Source: Datnioides undecimradiatus
Lineage: Eukaryota > Chordata > Actinopteri > Lobotiformes > Datnioididae
Assembly: GCA_008933995.1 (NCBI GenBank)
Contig: WARS01000011.1
Coordinates: 13,979,516 to 14,043,515, forward strand
Reading direction: 5' to 3'
DNA length: 64,000 nucleotides
Shown here: in pieces, positions 54,501 to 62,582 of the stretch
How positions within the stretch are numbered: position 1 is the first letter of the stretch
Layout of the letters: every line of letters begins with the position of its first letter
Notes under the pieces: model-generated
The model's input: the letters and a program-made list of their open reading frames with translations, nothing else
Told to the model about the DNA's origin: nothing
The model's database searches: none
Translations under genes and position numbers: made by a program

Positions 54501-57500
54501 AATGTAATAGCACCATATCTGTCCATATTGCATTTTAAAGTTGCTTTGAACCTCAGACTTCCTCTCACAGATATGACGTTGTGATTAAGTCCAAAGTGCC
54601 AGACATTTCTAACAAGTTTCTGACAAGCCTTTGATTTTGTGGACTATTACCAAAACAACTGCATGTGCCCAATGGCTTAATTGCATATTAAGTAGGAACC
54701 AAGTAGAGAAAGATGCATGTACGAATGTGTAAATACAGTGTCATTTATAAGCATTTAAGCCGGTTTTCCTATGTGATAAAGACTACATCATATACCGGGC
54801 ATTATACTTTATCGATACATAAAATAACAACTTATATTTTAAGAAATATTCTTTCCTATGATGCTTATTTTTCAATAAATTCTGCACTTCAAGGCACTTA
54901 TGTCTAATTAGGTGTTTATTGTCTCAAGATGAATTTGTATGCTTTGCTTAATAGCTTGCTATTGTGGCAGTGGAGACTGTGTGAGATAGTTTAAGCTGAA
55001 GATACTACTATTCTAAACCGCATTTCGACCTAAGTTAAAAAAAAAACACGTCATCAAAAATATGAATGAAAAATGTTCTGAAAATATTTTCCTCTGTACA
55101 AACTGCATTTACTCATAGAGAGAAACGAGAGGTCTGACCAAGAGCACCAGCAAAAATATTAAATATAATATTCAGTAATATAAAACTAGCTACTTGAAAA
55201 ACAAAATCATACTGTACAAAGGTACATATACAAAATACACGGACAGTCATTTGTTGCTGTTCAATAAAGATCATAATATTAACTCTTATACACAAATATA
55301 CACTTGTGTACTTCGGATACAGGGTGAAGACAGCAATAACAACAAAGAACATTTACTTCACGCCTCATATATGAAATAAATATTTTCTCGAGTTATGCCC
55401 CTACAAATATACGGCATCGCTGGACGACACTGTCCTGATTTAATTTGGAGCCTTGGCTCAAAATGGGATCCATGTGTTTTTAATGATCCCCTTAGTGGAG
55501 CAGCATTGTGTTTTTATGTATTTTCTCTTTTTTTTTTTTTCTTGATTCTAATCAGCACCATGCCACTGCAGGGCCCATCTGGGTGGGCTGAAGCGGGCTA
55601 ACCAACAGTGGCGTGAAATGCCCAGCGTTCACTTCAGGGTCTCCTACAATTTTAGGCTAAAAACACACTCAGTACAAGCGCTGAAGACGTTTTAGCACAC
55701 ACCCCGTCCACTCGCAGTGACACACCCTCAGTAAGGAAGATAAGTGTTGGAGGAAAACGAGTTATTACTATCGTACCGGCTTCCATGGTCGTCGGTGCCA
55801 GGAGGCAGAGCCTGGGCAGGGCTGCAGGTTGCATTGTTCCATGTCCGGCGGCTTGTCGAGGACATCACAGTTGTAGTCATTGAGCCTCTGACCATTGGGC
55901 CTTTGACAGACCACCAGGCGCGTCCTCCTCCCTCCACCACAGGTCTGCGTGCACTGACGTTAGCAGACAAAAAAATGTGTTATAATAATGTTATTTAAGT
56001 ACAAAATGTAACATTATATGATGCCACCAGTTTGACCTAACAAGCAGCTCTTTCAGACTGAGACTGAAACAGCTGTGTTTTGTATAGCAAGTGATAAGCG
56101 AGAGACAGACGTACAGACAGAGACGACGTAACACACGATAAGAATGAAACTCAGTTGTGTGGGAAATGTAATAAGGAAGTATAAGCAAATACAGTGTTCG
56201 AACTCTAGATTCAACCTCACCTCTCCCCAGACGCCGTAGTTCCACAGAGGGCAGGGCCCAGAGTCACAACTCTTAGACTCGGCAGGTTTGACCCTCTCAT
56301 CACAGTAACTGTTGCTGCGTCCATCAGCGTCCTGACAGACCACCACTCGCCTCTGGAAGCCTCCTGCACAGGTACTGGAACACTGCAGGGCACACACAGT
56401 GTTTTGGTGAGGACTACGACAAGACACACACACACAAATATCCTAAATCACTTTGCACTTGTTTTTACAAAGGTGCAGCAAAGCAAACTTATTGTTGTTT
56501 AATCATAATTTGACAGATTCCCTTGACTGAAAGTTGGTCTTTTCTGAGTTTACAAACCAGAAAAAGGCAGTTGCACATTAAAACACACTCACACACGCAC
56601 GCATAACCTGTTATACTGAATTCACCTGAGTCTAACCAAGACTGAACCCAGCTGCACTGCTCAAACTGGTCTTCCAAAGATGGAAAACATCAGTCCACGA
56701 AGAGCAGTCTCAAACACTGAACAACACAGCCTTGGATAGAGCAGTAGGTACACTCTGCATCCAATTAAAATGACACATCCCCACTGTCAATGGGAGTGAG
56801 CACATTCAGTGCTCTCTGTATGTGAGGGAGGACAGCAGAGTGAGCCTGAACAGCAGTGCTTCCAGTCAAGTTCATTATGTGAGACTGAACAGTGTACTGG
56901 GATGAATGCCTCTGCTGGGGGGGATTTGGAAAACGGAACTGTGTTCTTCTCATGGCTTTTAGCAAAAGAAGATAAAACAATCAAATCGTTCTCTCTGAAA
57001 CGAAAAACACACTTTTTACATCCAAAGCACAGACTTGGATTCGAAGAGCACATAGCAGTATAATGGCTCCAGAGATATGATCAACTGAAAACCAAAGACC
57101 TAATGCATACTAAAAGTGGTTGCAGATGGCAATACCAGTAAGAATAAGCCATTACTTTAACCCAAGTGCTACCTGGGAATTGCTGTTACGGTTTATTTTG
57201 CACCTCTGCCATGTAAAGCCAAAAATAACCCTCTGCACTTATGTTTGTGCTACGGCTGACCTGGGAACACTGGGGCAATTTCATGGCAAAATGCATGCTA
57301 CACCACACCGATGCACCTATCTTGGAATACGCAGATTCCTTTCAGATGTGAAAACACTAAGACTTTGGGTTTGCTTGTACCTGATCAGTTTCAGCTAAAG
57401 AATCAAGGCTCCATCCTGAGGCATCTAAAAAATGTTCTTGGTCCCAGAGCTACAGAGTCCTGAACGTCTACACATGCACTGACACACCATATATATATAC

Positions 57501-60500
57501 ACACTCTGCAGTTCTCAGTATGCATTTCAATCTGTCCCTTGGTACTGTTTGTAAAGTCCTTTACCATGTATGGGCCCTCTGCCCTGGGAAATGAAAACAT
57601 CTGCTACCTCCATGTTAATATGTTCACAAGAATGCGTTTAGAGACACACACACATACATACACATGCAAGCACACACGCGCACAGGCCTTCATGTGCTAT
57701 ACACACACAAAAAACCCCCATTTAAGTCTTCATTTGCTTTTTCATGACAGGTATGTTTTCTGTGCCTACAAAGATATTAATTGGTTTGCAGGTGAGTCAT
57801 TGCACGTCAAAATCAGATGGAGGTTTTCGTTTATGTTTTAGATTTTGGATTTGACACCAAACAATAAATAAAATGGGACGCCATTTTTAGGGTTCAATAT
57901 TTTTGGAAATATTACTCCTAGGGTGAGGAAAATTTGATATTGGCAGAGACAAATAAGCCTCATATCAGGTTCAATGTAAACGTGGGGACAACATGGAAGG
58001 ATCTTGTAACTTCAGATACAAAATACCCAACGTAGACCCCTTTTTATTTGGCATCTCAAACTGACAACAAATTGCAAACTCAGGTTGCCTTACTGACCAT
58101 AAACCTAGACTTTGTTGGTGTTAAATAACATAGACATAATCTTGTAAAGAAAAAACAACTTCCCACAAGGCAAAATACTTCTTTGAAGCTCTGTTTCCCC
58201 AAAGATCACATGCTGAACATACTGCGCCCCAGGGTCCAGTCCTCCACTGGTTGTCTGCTGATGGCACGTTCCAGCTGCTGTGCCCAGGATGGCGTCCTGG
58301 GTCCTGGGGATATCCGTAGGGTTGGTCATTGATGCGCTGACGGTGGTAGACCGAGGAGCAGGGTGCAGCCATACACTCCTGTTCGGTCGCAGGCTTCTCA
58401 TCCGGGTCGCAGAAAGACTGGTCAACTGGCTGGTGGTAGTTGGAGCAGACCACCTGCCGGGTGATTCTTCCCATGCCACAAGTCACTGGACACTGAGGGG
58501 GTCAGGTAACACAGAACTGATGTGAGGGAGCAGGGCTGATATTTCACCAGCAAACAACAACAAAGACACTTTGAGTGGTACATCTCTCCCAAAGGCTGGG
58601 ATCACATTTCACAGCCATGAAATAAACTGTTGTGACGTGTTGTATTCGTCCTAAACTTTCTAAATGTCACAAAATCTTGACATTTAATCCTTGTTCCCAC
58701 TATTTCAGTTTGCACTGCTTCCCCAGCATTTCTTTCATCTCTCTGTGCAGTGTTGTTTTCACTGATTGCCCCAAAGTATTGCTTCACATTGTAAAGCCCT
58801 GTGATGTGAAGCCCCTTGAGCCTGTGACTGTGACTGCAACGGGAGTAGAAATGAATGCAACAAACTTTGTGCTCCAACATATTTCATTCTGGCTTTTTCA
58901 TTTCAGATGAATACACGATCGTGACAGTATTGCTGTATATCACTACCAGGTCCGTGAGTGACAGTTAAACAGTCCCATCGCTGCTCTTTTAGTGAAATCA
59001 GAGAGAGTTTTGGCTCTCTTGCCATGTTGATGTTCACAAATCACTGTTTAACTCTTCAACATTAATAATGCCCATTTTGTTTCAGGCTGATTTTGACATT
59101 GTTGGAAAGATGAACATGTGAGTGATTAGTGAAAGTATTCTGAGTGGAAAACATCTGTATTGATTGGACACAGTGATGGATGCATTTTACTCACAGGAGA
59201 CCACTCCCCAGCACGCCACTGGCCACAGGGGCTAAAGCAGGCAGAGGACTCTGGGGGGCGGGGCAGATGGGCACAGTGTGATTCGTCAGCGACTCCTCCC
59301 TGGGCATCCCTGCAGCTGACATAACGCGCCCGCTTCCCCTTGCCACAGGACACCGAGCACTGGAGGACATGCGGATACAAGCAGAGCAGAGATAAATATT
59401 TGTCTTATGTGGATTTTAAAAAAACGTTTGAGCTCACTGCGTTCTCCTTTTCCCAGCTCAAAGCTACCAAGACGTTAAGTGTAACTGTTTAGAAAATGCA
59501 CCACAAAATCAACAGGTTTTAAGAGCCATGCTAGCTGTGCTGTATAACTTTAGCTAAATGGCAGCCCACGAGCTCCGCATATACTGTATACAATATATAT
59601 CACATATCTATAGGTCTATCGTACCTGTAGTAGACATATAATTACCAAGATATTGTACAGAATCCAGTTTCATGGGTGAGCTACAAGATTTTAGACCACT
59701 GGTGTTGAAGAGGTTTCCCACCATAATGCAAGCAAGATTCAGGAAAGTTGTAATGTCTTGTTTTAGGAACAGTTGTCAAGCACAGTTTGCATTCAGCTAT
59801 TAAACTTGCTTCAGTGTAAATGATCTCTACTGTGTTTGGTGATTCTCCAGACTGCACGCTGTTTTGCTCATTTGCAGAGAAGAATTTGCTGTTGTTCAGT
59901 TATACTTCCTTCCTAACATCACATGTTTATGTTGTAAGACATATCGTTTTTTAGACTGTAATAGAGAAGGTAACATATTTTTATCAAAAGTAAATAATGC
60001 AGATTTTCTACCTGGTGACAGAAATAAATGCGTTTTTTTTATTTTCTCTCCCTTTGTTCATGTCCTAAAATGACTCCCTGATCAACTTTCACCCGCCTGT
60101 ACTGCCACCTCAATGGGATATCACAGTAAACATTTGTGAGGGGATGAATATCTAATGCAATCAAATGGCTCCAGCTCAAACAGGCATGTTAGTATCCCTC
60201 TCATATCAATGACACTCTAAAGAGGATGGCAGTTCCGCCGCTCGGGTGGGCGGGGGTATATGCATGTGTATGTGTGCATGTGGTGTGTGTATTATGTGTG
60301 CGGTGTCTCTAAGACCACACTGGCGCTGGCCTCTTTGACATGTGAGCTCACACTGACTCTCAGATTGACAGACGGGGCTCAATCTTAGAAACCGTAGACT
60401 CGTGTTTAGATGAAATCTGGTTTTCATTTGCGACAAGTAACAATGCAAAGCATCAGAGAGACAGAGGGGCCTCTCAGCCCAGACAGTGGAGACTGTGTGT

Positions 60501-62131
60501 GTGCGTGTAGATGCAGTAGGGGGTAAAAGAGACAATGCCAGAGAGGATCATGGTCCTGTACAGTATGTACTAGCTAAAGGAATGTTGGGGTATACAATAA
60601 AGTTTAATATATCAACCTAATATTTGCAAACACACATGCAGGAAACCCAGCATCACTGGAGCGTGGTTTTCCTCAATTAAACACACACACAAACACACAC
60701 ACACACACACCTACACTCACACACACACATATACAACAGTTTTCATCAGCATTCTCATTTTCCATCCTTTGTTAGAGACAAAGGTAAATCTGATTCACGA
60801 GCCCTGCAGATCGCTTTCCCTCAAGCTACACACACACAGAAAGATGAATGCAACAGTGCAAGGAACTGTTTACAGTTTCACAAAAACTGCATTGCTCTTG
60901 TATATTCCTTGGACTCTGTAAGGTAAACCTGCTGGCTGTAATGTGCTCTGATAGAACCAATAAACCGTATTTGTTTTATTACCGCGGTCCAGGAGCCGTA
61001 TCTCCACTGAGTCAGGAGCTGAGCCGAGTTGTCAGGACGAGGTGTGCTTTGTGCCGGAGAGGCCCACGGACACGCTGGCATCTCACAGTCCTTACAAGTA
61101 GAAAGACACAGGTAACTACAATGAAGTGGTATGAGTATATAAGCCAAAAACATGTCAGAGAGTCTCTGGGCGCTTTGATAACCCAAGTTGTCCTAAAGCA
61201 GCAGAGAAAACCTTTAAGAAGAGACAACCAATACCAGTTTTCTGTGTATCAGCTGAGGACGTCTGCAGCTGTATAAAGCTCTTTTGTTATTGCCTAGATC
61301 CATTTCCCAAAGCTTGCAGACCCTCCTAATACAATGTCGGTCCATATTTTGATGACCTCAATTCCAACAGCTGAGACAGATCACCTGTCTGGAGGCTGAA
61401 AGGTCATCAGGTTAGTACGCTCCGAGTCCATCAGCGTCTGAGAGCCCTTATACAGTACACTTAAACCGCTCAGGTAAAAGTGTGCTGCAGCCATATGGTC
61501 TTTGTCCACCTCAGCACTGACTTGGATTTTGGGTCAAAGCAACACAGGACAGAAAAACATTTAAAGAGGCTGCCGGTGTTAACCAGGTCACAACTTTCAA
61601 CTTTTCATTCATTTATTCTTGGTGGAGTACTTTGACCTTTAAGCGCGGGACCTTCCCCAAAGGAGTTAGTAGTGAGCAAAAACAGAGCTAGAAGGAAAGT
61701 TGATTTGATTCAGAGCCAACATAACAGCATTTATTTGTAGTTGGGGCTAGAAACGTCCAAATGTCTCTTAATTTTAAACTTTTGTTTATATGAGCAGTTC
61801 GGAGGTTGTGTGAGCAGTTATCAACACTTACCTGACTGTCTCTGGGCCTCGCCGCAGCATTGCACTCCCTGTCATCTACTGTGTCGCCGTAGTTCCCCGA
61901 CACACACCTAACAGCTCTCATCTGGTAGCCATGGCCACAGGTCACCGCACACTGAAAGATGACATCACACGCACACACGCACACACACATATAAACATTA
62001 GAGGAGAGAAGTCCAGTCAACCGTAAGCTATCTCAAACTCTATCTAAGTATGTCAAGGTTGATATCTTAGACGGGGCCTCAGTCAGGATTCAGCTCAGCA
62101 AAGCCCGGGTAACACTCTGGCATACACACGT

Positions 62132-62176
<45 letters not shown>

Positions 62177-62529
62177 GACATACACTTCCACATTCTGACT
62201 CGACCCTTTACCCAATTTTTAACTCACTTACGAGACGATCTGACCCCGTTCAGATACAACACGAGAGCAGAGGAAGTGCCACAGGATAGGTTTATTTGAG
62301 CAGCAAATTATAATTACACAGGCATTAACCAGCCAATATATTCCAGCTTTGTAAATATCACTGACTTCATACAAACATGTGTGGGAGGGCATTAGATCTA
62401 TATGTATAAACTAGACCATGAATGGCCAAAGACGCCCATTCATACGTTTTTCATTCAGTTTGTGCTTTACCCTAACAGGGATAAATCAATACATACACAG
62501 TTGGAATTTAGAAATTTGAATGCACAGGA

Positions 62530-62582
<53 letters not shown>

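Larger units (their letters stand above)
44230..55776 (-). other. Large adamts20 intron (11.5 kb)
   Basis: The largest intron seen, splitting the TSR array between the 7th and 8th repeats of the window. I found no additional TSR exon in it. Contents include a poly(A) run at about 44,747-44,762 followed by CpG-rich sequence to about 45,030, a GC-rich stretch at about 45,400-46,015 ending in a strong plus-strand donor, a splice-flanked 51-base segment at 46,886-46,936, CA microsatellites near 53,230-53,280, and several dense non-repetitive stretches that could be regulatory. Confidence 0.6.

Noticed and set aside
56053-56433. A 126-codon minus-strand frame
   Set aside because: It reads through the acceptor and donor of the TSR exon at 56,221-56,382; the rest is intron.
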